Positions 52,676 to 59,840 of a stretch of DNA of 64,000 nucleotides are shown in pieces. The position numbers and the translations under genes were made by a program. The stretch is from Spirosoma montaniterrae. Its GTDB lineage: Bacteria; Bacteroidota; Bacteroidia; Cytophagales; Spirosomataceae. The DNA is taken from NCBI RefSeq assembly GCF_001988955.1, contig NZ_CP014263.1, forward strand, positions 3,070,001 to 3,134,000, written 5' to 3'. Numbering within the stretch: position 1 is the first letter of the stretch; each line of letters begins with the position of its first letter. The notes below the pieces were generated by a model. That model was given only the letters and a program-made list of their open reading frames with translations. It made no database searches and was not told the origin of the DNA.

Positions 52676-53524
52676 ATGGGTATAAACAGAAGCTGGCTAT
52701 CTACGCTTTCCTTTAGAAAACTACGAGAGAAAACCCATGATTTATCAAGGGTATACTGGACGCAGCAGATGGCAAGCGATTGTTTACAGGAACAACTTGA
52801 CACAAAGAACCCAACAGCAATATCTGCGGAGGAGATAAACTGTTCGTTTGATTCAAGGATGCATCCTCAAACCGTTTCTGAAACTTTAAGTTGGCTACCA
52901 ACTTTTATGGAAAGGAATAGGTTGCATTTATTGGTTATTTATACCGCTTTTCTTGAGACATATTTGAAGGAAATCACCTTTTTCTATACAGCCTCTCAAG
53001 GTCATGTAAACAATACACATGATAAAACATATCCAATAAAATTGACAAAAGTTGGCGAAGCTTACGCATCTCCGATTTTAAAATCTTCCACTGTGCCAGA
53101 TATGTTAAAATATGCGGCAGAGTTGTTCGATATAAATTTTGGCAGGAACGCTACTGAATGGGTAAAAATATATAAAGTTCGTTGTGCTGCTGCTCACAAT
53201 GGAGGTATAGCTACACCCAAGTTTTTGCAAGACATTAGTGGTATGCCTTTGAGCCTTAATCCAAGAGAATATGAGAACATTGGATTGACATGGGATGAAT
53301 TACGGGCAGCGATGCGATACGCAGATGAAATAGCAGCGTTAATTGATTCCAAAGTTTCTAATTACGACATTAGAATATTAGAAACAGAGCAAATATTGAG
53401 AGAACAGAATGGCAAGGGTATATTGCCAAACAAAAATAAGTTATGGCAATTTTTACATGATGAATACAGCTTATTTCCAATAAAACGTCCTGATAAAAAT
53501 AGGCTGTTAAGCAAATTCTATTAA
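52676..53524 (+). CDS. HEPN-domain putative ribonuclease
   Basis: 282-residue helical protein. The motif YKVRCAAAHNGG (residues ~168-179) is the R-x4-H catalytic signature of HEPN RNases, preceded by a long helix with LHLLVIYTAFLETYLKEITF, as in RiboL-PSP/MAE_28990-type HEPN proteins. No nucleotidyltransferase partner (MNT) is adjacent, so it may act alone as an RNA-cleaving effector. It is AT-rich. It is a one-gene cassette followed after 87 bp by attC-like site 5. Confidence 0.68.
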   Translation: MGINRSWLSTLSFRKLREKTHDLSRVYWTQQMASDCLQEQLDTKNPTAISAEEINCSFDSRMHPQTVSETLSWLPTFMERNRLHLLVIYTAFLETYLKEITFFYTASQGHVNNTHDKTYPIKLTKVGEAYASPILKSSTVPDMLKYAAELFDINFGRNATEWVKIYKVRCAAAHNGGIATPKFLQDISGMPLSLNPREYENIGLTWDELRAAMRYADEIAALIDSKVSNYDIRILETEQILREQNGKGILPNKNKLWQFLHDEYSLFPIKRPDKNRLLSKFY

Positions 53525-53564
53525 GAATGCGTATAGTCGGATTTGCGTATTCTTAATTTCATCC

Positions 53565-53611
53565 TTCATCCTGTCGTGCGACAGGATGCTCGCCGGTCAG
53601 GACGCTATGCA
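53565..53611. repeat. Short repeat unit leading into attC-like site 5
   Basis: CCTGTCGTGCGACAGGATGC is followed by TCGCCGGTCAGGACGC. The start also forms a small stem CCTGTCG/CGACAGG. Confidence 0.55.
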
Positions 53612-53672
53612 ACTCAACCGGGCAGGGGTGTAAATGTGCGCTACGCGCCATCACCCCCTGCGGTCGTTGGGT
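53612..53672 (+). repeat. attC-like site 5
   Basis: Cores ACTCAAC (53612-53618, fits RYYYAAC) and GTTGGGT (53666-53672, fits GTTRRRY). The inner arms CAGGGGTG and CACCCCCTG pair with one extra C, resembling an extrahelical base. Total length 61 bp, loop TAAATGTGCGCTACGCGCCAT region. Confidence 0.75.
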
Positions 53673-54494
53673 GACCCGTCCATCGCTGGGCTTGTGCGTG
53701 TTCCGTTTGGCGTGCGACAGATCGCACGGCTCTGGTTGCCGTCGGGTGGTTCGTTAGGGTGCTTCGGCTTACAAGCCTCACGACTGAGTGAGTCAAGCTG
53801 AGGGCTTCCAAGTCCGTCTGTCGGCTGACAGTGCGCACGTCCGTTGAAGGCAAGTAATTGTTAGTCAAGTGGTTTTTAGTTCGATCCTTTTCGGGGCAGC
53901 CCCGGTCGACAAGTCAAACACTCCCGAAAGGCGACTTTTTATTGGCTCAGAGAAATTGGTTTTGTAAGTTTGTTGGGCTTCGCGCTCGGCGTGGGTAAAT
54001 GAGGTTGCGTGATCGCTCCGGTACTGGAGCCGGGTCTTGTGCGACAACAGGCACGCCTGTTGTCGAGTTTGAACGAATTCCCATCCTTGTGGAGGTGTTC
54101 GTTCAACAATAGATTGAGTTTCACGGTAGTTCTCGCTGACAGGTTTTACATACTGAAGTCGTCGGGCGGTCCGTCAGGTTGGTTTCGCGCGACAGTACGA
54201 ACGACCCATGAAGGTGAGTTGTGTGGTTGCATTTCTGGGTTTCGCGTGACAAAGGACACACCCCTGAAAAGATAGTTTAGTTTTTTGTCTCGGCGGGCTG
54301 TCTAACAGCAGTATCTTATTTTACACTGAATCCCATTTTAATTGGTATTTTAATCATTCACCCTCCTGAACTATGATAGTTCTCGCTTTACTAATAGAGG
54401 AACCGGTCGGAAATGAATTGATAAAGAAATTCAGGCAATAATCACATAAAATAACTATGTCATATGACAGCCAACCCCAAACCATATAAGACCA
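53673..54494. repeat. Longest block of short repeat units, gene-free
   Basis: About seven ~55-bp units between 53690 and 54300, then ~190 bp of AT-rich leader before the next gene. Inside are a perfect palindrome CGACAACAGGC-AC-GCCTGTTGTCG (54042-54065), repeated at 56815-56838, and a 9-bp hairpin TTGAACGAA/TTCGTTCAA (54069-54077, 54098-54106). The stretch 53965-54090 resembles 56745-56865, which leads into attC-like site 6, so it may be the remains of another site. No gene is supported. Confidence 0.65.
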
Positions 54495-55805
54495 ATGACT
54501 AACACCATACAAATCTTTCTCGCAATGTTTAAATATATATTTTTCATTTTAAATCCTATAAAGGGTGTTGTATTCATAGTGTTATTGTTTTTGTTTGTCA
54601 TGAGCGTAGCAAGTTATTTCTTTGATCCTAATAATATTGACTTATTTAAGTACATTGCTATCGTATCTATCATTGTCTCTTTTATACAGCTTTTCCAAGA
54701 GCTGTTTAATTACGATGATTTAGAAGTAAGGCATAATGAAAGCCTCATCAATTCATTCGTAGATATTTTGCCATCGTCCGAAGAACAGAAAGACGGCTTT
54801 TTGACTATATCGAATCCAAATATTGAGAACTCAACTATACTATTTTCAACTATTTTCAACGAATTTATCATCCAAAAAGAGAATGATTTTCACTTAATTA
54901 TAAGTGAATCTAATAAAAAAGTATTTTATCATTCTATTAAAAATCAGAACAAGCCTTTATCTACAATAATACAATGGAAATGTTTCTCCTCAATAAAGCA
55001 AGAGCAAGTGTTTAATAATGAAAATAAAGTTGCTTTGTGTTCTCCCATTAGAACGAATGTAAAAGATATTAAGATTTTTAAAGTAGACTATTATTCATCT
55101 TATTTAACGAATGAAATATCTGCGACGAAAATAGTAAGCAAAATAAGGGGAAAGGGATACGTAGGTTTTGATCCCTCAATTACATTCCCCCAAGACAATA
55201 TTTTTGGCGAAAGAAGAATAAAGGAATTTGGAGAATATCTTTATGGTAATCACCTCGGTACAAGCACACTTGCTATTTCATCGAACAAATACCTCTGCAT
55301 TTGGCGTCAAAACGTTAAAGCTCAACAATCATCAAATCTGCTGGTCCCAACAGGTTCCGGGTCAACGGATTGGAAGGACTTAAAAAATACTGCTTCGCTC
55401 AAAAATCTTGTTGTTAAAACTATAAATCGTGAACTTTATGAGGAATCTTTAAAAAGAGGATCTAACCTTAAGCCAAAAGACGTAGAAGAAACCATTCTTA
55501 TAGGGTATTTCCGTAGATTTATAAGAGGTGGCAAATCTGAATTTTTAGGTATTTCAAGGCTGTCAGTGCCGCATATATCCCTTGCACCTAATGAAGAAGA
55601 AGTAGAAGACACAACAGGATTAGGAGATCAGATGTATTATCCAGTAAAGACTTTTACCGATCTCGAAAAAACTGTTACATCTCTTCTTGAATCTGCTCAT
55701 TATCAACAGAAAATATCTACTTCTCTTTGGGCAAGTTTACTTGCGCTAAATGATGCAATTAAGAAGAATCCTTTGATAATAAAGAGATTTTTTAGATATT
55801 CTTGA
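54495..55805 (+). CDS. Membrane-anchored Nudix-like protein
   Basis: 436 residues. Two N-terminal transmembrane helices (IKGVVFIVLLFLFVMSVASY and LFKYIAIVSIIVSFIQLFQE, ~22-75) precede a ~350-residue soluble part. Residues ~285-330 resemble the second half of a Nudix box: LLVPTGSGSTDWKDL then VVKTINRELYEESLKRG (RE..EE conserved, the first Glu of the box not evident). 2TM-Nudix proteins have been predicted as parts of nucleotide-signal conflict systems. It is followed 35 bp later by a 2OG oxygenase gene in the same cassette. A divergent or inactive Nudix fold is the main uncertainty. Confidence 0.5.
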   Translation: MTNTIQIFLAMFKYIFFILNPIKGVVFIVLLFLFVMSVASYFFDPNNIDLFKYIAIVSIIVSFIQLFQELFNYDDLEVRHNESLINSFVDILPSSEEQKDGFLTISNPNIENSTILFSTIFNEFIIQKENDFHLIISESNKKVFYHSIKNQNKPLSTIIQWKCFSSIKQEQVFNNENKVALCSPIRTNVKDIKIFKVDYYSSYLTNEISATKIVSKIRGKGYVGFDPSITFPQDNIFGERRIKEFGEYLYGNHLGTSTLAISSNKYLCIWRQNVKAQQSSNLLVPTGSGSTDWKDLKNTASLKNLVVKTINRELYEESLKRGSNLKPKDVEETILIGYFRRFIRGGKSEFLGISRLSVPHISLAPNEEEVEDTTGLGDQMYYPVKTFTDLEKTVTSLLESAHYQQKISTSLWASLLALNDAIKKNPLIIKRFFRYS

Positions 55806-55840
55806 TAATTTACCCGTTCAGCTTAAATCGCAGATACGAT

Positions 55841-56587
55841 ATGAGTACTTTTTTTAGAGAACACATTATTGATATTGCTAGGGTTAGCAGCCAAACTGTC
55901 GTAGACACTTTAAATGTGCATGGAGTTATAACTTTCGAGCATATTTATGAGACAAGCCATTTTTTGAAATTATGTAATAAAATTGGGACTGTTTATAGCC
56001 ATCCAGACGCTGACTATAAAGGCATAACGTCTATTGAATACAAACCAACGCCTATTGCTAAGCCCGGTTTGTTAGGTTTTACAAAGAAAAATTTAATACC
56101 GCATACAGACAGAGCAACTGTAATAAATCCGCCCTTCTACACATCTTTATTATGTATAAAACCAGCCATAGACGGTGGAGATACCATTTTGGTAGATGGA
56201 AAAAAGATTTACAATGAAATGAAAATGAATTTTACTGAAGAATTGAGTATTTTAGAAAAGCCAGATATAGCAATTTTTGGTAGAGGTAAAGATCAGTTGG
56301 TCAGTGCCATATTTGCTGAAGTAGATTTACTACATTCTAATAAATTTTTAAGGTTTCGTTATGACGATGTTTCCTATTTTTCAGCAGAAGCGATTGAGTC
56401 GATAAATATATTTTTGTCATTGGTTTATAAATACAAACACGAGTTTAGATTGGAGTACGGTCAGGGGTATATCGTTCAGAACGGTAGGTGGTTACACGGT
56501 AGAAGTGCCTTTGATGGTGAAAGATTGATGTATAGAGTTTTAATTAATTCTAGTTCTGCAAATAGTGATTTTGGGTTTAGTTTTTAG
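55841..56587 (+). CDS. TauD/TfdA-type 2-oxoglutarate/Fe(II) oxygenase
   Basis: 248 residues from the ATG at 55841 (MSTFFREHIIDIARVSSQTV); a TTG at 55802 overlapping the upstream stop is an alternative. The iron ligands are visible as HTD in KKNLIPHTDRATVINPP and the distal His in NGRWLHGRSAFDG, with the 2OG-binding Arg in GERLMYRVLI. GGDTILVDGKKIYNEM matches the TauD core. Substrate unknown. The coupling of such an oxygenase with a membrane Nudix-like protein in a cassette is unusual. It is AT-rich like its neighbour. Confidence 0.8.
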   Translation: MSTFFREHIIDIARVSSQTVVDTLNVHGVITFEHIYETSHFLKLCNKIGTVYSHPDADYKGITSIEYKPTPIAKPGLLGFTKKNLIPHTDRATVINPPFYTSLLCIKPAIDGGDTILVDGKKIYNEMKMNFTEELSILEKPDIAIFGRGKDQLVSAIFAEVDLLHSNKFLRFRYDDVSYFSAEAIESINIFLSLVYKYKHEFRLEYGQGYIVQNGRWLHGRSAFDGERLMYRVLINSSSANSDFGFSF

Positions 56588-56850
56588 TTAGTTATGGCAT
56601 TGGTTTAGATTAAACCTTTGCCGTTATTGAAAGGCCAATGAAAAGCAAATCAAGCTAGTTATACCAATAAAACTGATTTGATGATATGAGGTACATACTG
56701 CCCCACAGTGTGTCTTTGTATTCACTCGGCAAAATCGGTTTCGTGTTTGTTGGGCTTCGCGCTCGGCAAGGTAAGTTGCGCGGTTTGACTCCAGTGCTGG
56801 GGCCGTGTCGCGGGCGACAACAGGCACGCCTGTTGTCGAAGTTGAGGGCA
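56588..56850. repeat. Spacer with repeat material leading into attC-like site 6
   Basis: After ~150 bp of AT-rich DNA, 56740-56850 carries GTTGGGCTTCGCGCTCGGC and the palindrome 56815-56838 (same as 54042-54065), ending at the left core of site 6. Confidence 0.6.
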
Positions 56851-56914
56851 TCCCAACGTGGGCAGGGGTGTAAAGGCTCGCTTCGCTCACCATCACCCCC
56901 TGCGGGTGTTGGGT
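56851..56914 (+). repeat. attC-like site 6
   Basis: Cores TCCCAAC (56851-56857; first base departs from R) and GTTGGGT (56908-56914). Inner arms CAGGGGTG and CACCCCCTG, again with one extra C. The loop has TAAAGGCTCGCTTCGCTCAC then CATCA. Length 64 bp, 263 bp after the oxygenase gene. Confidence 0.75.
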
Positions 56915-57255
56915 GGGGCCAGCCAGAAAAGGGCTTGGGCGTATGCCATTGCTCGTGTGACAGAAAGCGCGGCTCTGGAGCCGTCGGGCGGTGCGTCAGG
57001 GCAGTTCGTGTGACAAACAGCGCGCCGGAGTTAGGCAAGTCTGGGTCTTCATTTTCAGATTTCGAGCGACAAATAGTGCGCCCTGATTAGGCAAGCATCT
57101 GCTCGTTAGGCGCGTTGTGGCTGACAGGCCAAACGCCCCGACAAGTCAGGTTTTGATTTGCCGGGCAACGTTCTGGCGACAGGTTGCCCGTCTCGACAAG
57201 GCAAGTTTTGGGCTTCGCGCTCGGTACAAATTTTAACTACTAAATTTTCTAAAAT
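56915..57255. repeat. Block of short repeat units before the small membrane protein gene
   Basis: About five consecutive units, each starting (G/C)TGTGACAG, AGCGACAAA, GGCTGACAGG or GGCGACAGG and containing CGCGCC/ACGCCCCG and AGGCAAG. The last ends GGGCTTCGCGCTCGG 28 bp before the next ATG. No gene seen. Confidence 0.7.
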
Positions 57256-57516
57256 ATGTTCGGTATATTTTCCAACAAGCCTTTGTCTCAACTGAGTTTG
57301 GAAGAACTAAAGAGCCAAGAACAGTCAACCCGAACATTTGTTCGATGGTTAGGTTTCCTGTTCGTGGTACTGGTTGTACTCATTTTTATTTGGACGTTCA
57401 TGAAGGGCTATCACTTGAGCAACATAATGCTCTTAGTGGGGCTTGCCTTTTTGAATGCTGTTGCGGCTGCTCAACTGAAGAAAATTAGATCTGAGATAAA
57501 CTCACGAGTGCAGTAA
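57256..57516 (+). CDS. Small two-helix membrane protein
   Basis: 86 residues: a polar helical N-terminus (SNKPLSQLSLEELKSQEQST), two transmembrane helices (~29-49 and 55-72) and a basic tail. It resembles small helical-hairpin membrane proteins; no family is recognised. As the only gene between attC-like sites 6 and 7 it forms a minimal cassette. It could be an effector or immunity-type peptide, but nothing in the sequence decides. Confidence 0.65.
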   Translation: MFGIFSNKPLSQLSLEELKSQEQSTRTFVRWLGFLFVVLVVLIFIWTFMKGYHLSNIMLLVGLAFLNAVAAAQLKKIRSEINSRVQ

Positions 57517-57529
57517 AATCGCTTCGCGC

Positions 57530-57580
57530 TGCCGTCCATCTGTTGACAGGTTGCTCGCCTGCAAAGTGAAGTTGTGGGCA
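57530..57580. repeat. Short repeat unit leading into attC-like site 7
   Basis: CATCTGTTGACAGGTTGCTC then GCCTGCAAAGTGAAG, one unit ending at the site 7 core. Confidence 0.55.
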
Positions 57581-57641
57581 TCCCAACGGAACGGGGGTGT
57601 AAAGGCTCGTTCCTCGCCATCAACACATGGGGGCGTTGGGT
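57581..57641 (+). repeat. attC-like site 7 (mosaic arms)
   Basis: Cores TCCCAAC (57581-57587) and GTTGGGT (57635-57641). The left inner arm (CGGGGGTG) does not pair with the right inner arm (ACACATGGGGG). The right arm would instead pair with the left inner arm of site 8 (CCATGTGTG), as if the halves were exchanged. Confidence 0.7.
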
Positions 57642-57881
57642 GAACATCAAAGCCGTACTTCTGTTTCGGGGTCTCGTGTGACAAGTTGCACATCTCGCGG
57701 GGGTAGCTACGGGCTTCCATTTTCGGGTTTCGGGTAACATAGGAAACGCCCCGGTTGGGCAGGTTTTTGTTCCCATTCTGGGGTTCCGGCTGACAGGGTA
57801 AACGCCCCGACAGACCACACTATGACAAATTCCTGAGTTTAGGTATGTGAGAAAAATGCTTCTTTCCTACCTTCACGAAGT
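57642..57881. repeat. Three short repeat units before the DUF6934 gene
   Basis: Units start CTCGTGTGACAAGTTGC, CGGGTAACATAGGAAACGCC and CCGGCTGACAGGGTAAACGC. The last ends about 50 bp before the next ATG. Confidence 0.65.
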
Positions 57882-58328
57882 ATGAAGATTGACAAGTATG
57901 CGCTCAAAGCGGAAAGCAGCCTAACCGTTTTTGAGTTTGTGAGCGAAGGGACAAATGGCCTCATCCGTAAACTCATCCAATTTCAAAAAACCAATCAGCC
58001 AGATGTATATAACCTCGCTTTTGGCGACAAAAATGCAGATACAGGCGAAATTGACGATTTAGTCGTCTCCAATAATGGGGATACCGGCAAAGTATTGGCT
58101 ACCGTTGTTGCGGCTTTATATGCTTTCTTCGACAAGCATCCCGACGCATTCGTCTATGCCACTGGCAGCACTAAAGCGCGAACCAGATTATATCGAATGG
58201 GTATCACCCGGTTCTACCAGGAAATGATTCAGGATTTTGAGCTTTACGGGCAAATTGGAGACGAATTCTATGCTTTTGAGGTTGGTAAGGAATACACGGG
58301 CTTTTTAGCCCAACGGAAATTTGCTTAA
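57882..58328 (+). CDS. DUF6934-family protein
   Basis: 148 residues with the family pattern: FEFVSEGTNGLIRKLIQF near the start, VYNLAFGDKNADTGEIDD, DTGKVLATVVAALYAFFDKH, and FVYATGSTKARTRLYRMGI. Such proteins are common in Bacteroidota, typically followed by a ~50-residue partner, as here, and the arrangement resembles a toxin-antitoxin pair, although I know of no demonstrated activity. The gene is less AT-rich than the other cargo. Confidence 0.8.
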   Translation: MKIDKYALKAESSLTVFEFVSEGTNGLIRKLIQFQKTNQPDVYNLAFGDKNADTGEIDDLVVSNNGDTGKVLATVVAALYAFFDKHPDAFVYATGSTKARTRLYRMGITRFYQEMIQDFELYGQIGDEFYAFEVGKEYTGFLAQRKFA

Positions 58329-58339
58329 CTTTAAACACG

Positions 58340-58504
58340 ATGAGAACAGTTCAGGAACTCAATAATAGCAAAGCTCCTATTGTGCGGATTGATCCCGCAC
58401 TGGAGCAGTATCGTGACAAAGTACTCTTCCCGGAAAAATTGGCAAAAGCCAATGAAATGCTAAAAACGGCGAAGTTGCCAAGTCGGAAACGAGTTGCTGA
58501 TTAA
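58340..58504 (+). CDS. Small partner protein of DUF6934
   Basis: 54 residues (MRTVQELNNSKAPIVRIDPA ... LPSRKRVAD), 11 bp after the DUF6934 gene. The central EQYRDKVLFPEKLAKANEML and the basic end are typical of the short proteins found next to DUF6934 genes. Probable antitoxin or stabilising partner; inference from arrangement only. Confidence 0.7.
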   Translation: MRTVQELNNSKAPIVRIDPALEQYRDKVLFPEKLAKANEMLKTAKLPSRKRVAD

Positions 58505-58509
58505 ATTTC

Positions 58510-58670
58510 AGCTTCTCGGCGACAGGCCGCACGTCCCGTGACAGGGCGGTCTATGCTCATTAGGCGGCTCCCGTTGACAAGCCAGCCGCCCCGACAGTCG
58601 GGCCTTGACAAGTTCGGCAGCTTTCTTGCGACAGAGGAAACGCCCCGGTTAGGTGACAAATCGCGTAATA
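58510..58670. repeat. Three short repeat units between two gene pairs
   Basis: Units start TCTCGGCGACAGGCCGCACG, CCGTTGACAAGCCAGCCGCC and TTGCGACAGAGGAAACGCCC. There is no attC-like core pair here although it separates two convergent gene pairs. Confidence 0.65.
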
Positions 58671-59195
58671 CTACTGCTTTTCCAGGATGCTCTGTTCTAT
58701 AACTTGTCTTATTTCTGTTGCGTATGGGTTGCCAGATCTAAAAATACACGAACAGTAGAGTTGACCATAAAGACTATAGTCGATTTTTTCGACAGGCATT
58801 ACGTCCGTCTGTTGCCATTCACTATAGCGTTCTGCGAAAATTTCACTTCGCTTCTTGGCGTAACGTGCATGCCTATGCTCTGGTCCTGGATTCCAGACAC
58901 TTTCATCACTACAGACATATAACAAAACCATGAGAGGATGCTTGTTCATATAAAAGTACAAAACCTCGAAAATAGCCGTCCACACATGAGGGTCATTAGG
59001 TAAACGTTTACCTTCCTCAAATGTGCCCTTTATTGGGGTGAAGCCTAACATTTTAGTGTTAGAAGCAAAAGAAGCGGATGGTACGTAACCATCCGCTTCT
59101 GTAAAATAAACAAGATACTCTATACCATGGGCTGTGACGAACGAAAAGTCATTACCGCCCGCTCGTTCGTTTATTGAATATCCCTGTTGGTTCAA
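58671..59195 (-). CDS. DUF6169-family protein
   Basis: 174 residues. The N-terminal half is beta-rich (YSINERAGGNDFSFVTAHGI, YLVYFTEADGYVPSASF). The second half has LPNDPHVWTAIFEVLYFYMN and MVLLYVCSDESVWNPGPEHR followed by ARYAKKRSEIFAERY, the DUF6169 pattern (YVCD-like strand, then R..A...K). Function unknown; often found with a small upstream gene in Bacteroidota accessory DNA. It overlaps the upstream minus-strand gene by 44 bp. Confidence 0.72.
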   Translation of the reverse strand: MNQQGYSINERAGGNDFSFVTAHGIEYLVYFTEADGYVPSASFASNTKMLGFTPIKGTFEEGKRLPNDPHVWTAIFEVLYFYMNKHPLMVLLYVCSDESVWNPGPEHRHARYAKKRSEIFAERYSEWQQTDVMPVEKIDYSLYGQLYCSCIFRSGNPYATEIRQVIEQSILEKQ

Positions 59196-59442
59196 TGATT
59201 ATAGTTCCACTCAATTCACTCGTTTTACCTGCGTTTGCTTTCTGTTCCCTGATTATAACCGCGTCTTCAACCATCCTACGCACATTAATGCCGCAGGACG
59301 AACCGAATGCGCTTTGCACAGTAGCAGGTTTGCCCGAATTTTGTGCGGCAACTGGTACATAAACAGCCTTAGCTGACTGAACAGTCGACTGTTGCGGGCT
59401 GATAATGCTCCATCTTGTCGTGTTCATTTTTGCTTTGTTCAT
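59152..59442 (-). CDS. Small partner protein upstream of DUF6169
   Basis: 96 residues, no recognised domain; a low-complexity, polar N-terminus (TTRWSIISPQQSTVQSAKAV) and a hydrophobic-patterned C-terminal part (VRRMVEDAVIIREQKANAGK). The 44-bp overlap with the DUF6169 gene indicates coupling. The pair is transcribed opposite to all other cargo, from an AT-rich upstream region (59460-59600), so it probably brings its own promoter. Confidence 0.6.
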   Translation of the reverse strand: MNKAKMNTTRWSIISPQQSTVQSAKAVYVPVAAQNSGKPATVQSAFGSSCGINVRRMVEDAVIIREQKANAGKTSELSGTIIIEPTGIFNKRTSGR

Positions 59443-59627
59443 ATCTCAGTTCGATAGAGTTATGACTTTATCAACCTTTGATTAGCCTGTGGCTATCTTT
59501 TGGCTAACCCATCACTAACTGTTGATTAACTTTTCAAATAACGGAATATTTGACAATATAGTTGATAATCATATTGCAAATATTTTTGCACATTGCACGG
59601 GTTCAACAATCTGATTAAAGTACGTTC

Positions 59628-59674
59628 GGCGGCTTACCGGTGACAGGCAGCAGGCCGCGAGGTCAATGTTTACA
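59628..59674. repeat. Short repeat unit leading into attC-like site 8
   Basis: GCTTACCGGTGACAGGCAGC then AGGCCGCGAGGTCAATG, one unit ending at the core. Confidence 0.55.
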
Positions 59675-59735
59675 GCCCAACCGTCCATGTGTGTAAAGGC
59701 TCCTGCGTCGCCATCAGCGCATGGAGATGTTGGGT
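59675..59735 (+). repeat. attC-like site 8
   Basis: Cores GCCCAAC (59675-59681) and GTTGGGT (59729-59735). Inner arms TCCATGTG and CGCATGGA pair with one G-T type mismatch. The loop keeps TGTAAAGG and CGCCATCA. 61 bp. It is the last site; none is seen after the following gene. Confidence 0.75.
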
Positions 59736-59840
59736 GGATAGGCCGAGCCGCTTGGTAGTAAGCGTAATGTTAGAAGAAACGTCGGCTCTGTGTTGATTCT
59801 CACATCCGGCAAATTTTCATGTGTCGGAAAGAGCCAAGCA

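Noticed and set aside
54009..54275. 88-codon frame within the repeat block before the Nudix-like gene
   Set aside because: It is composed of translated repeat units; the same units elsewhere are not kept in frame.
56686..57090. 134-codon frame across attC-like site 6
   Set aside because: It reads through the inverted repeat and short repeat units; low-complexity Gly/Arg-rich translation.
48728..59674. CRISPR array
   Set aside because: The ~55-bp units are degenerate, lack constant repeat and unique spacer segments, are broken by genes, and no cas gene is present.
48025..59735. Prophage or conjugative element
   Set aside because: No structural, packaging, replication or mobilisation genes; only a recombinase fragment and small cargo genes.
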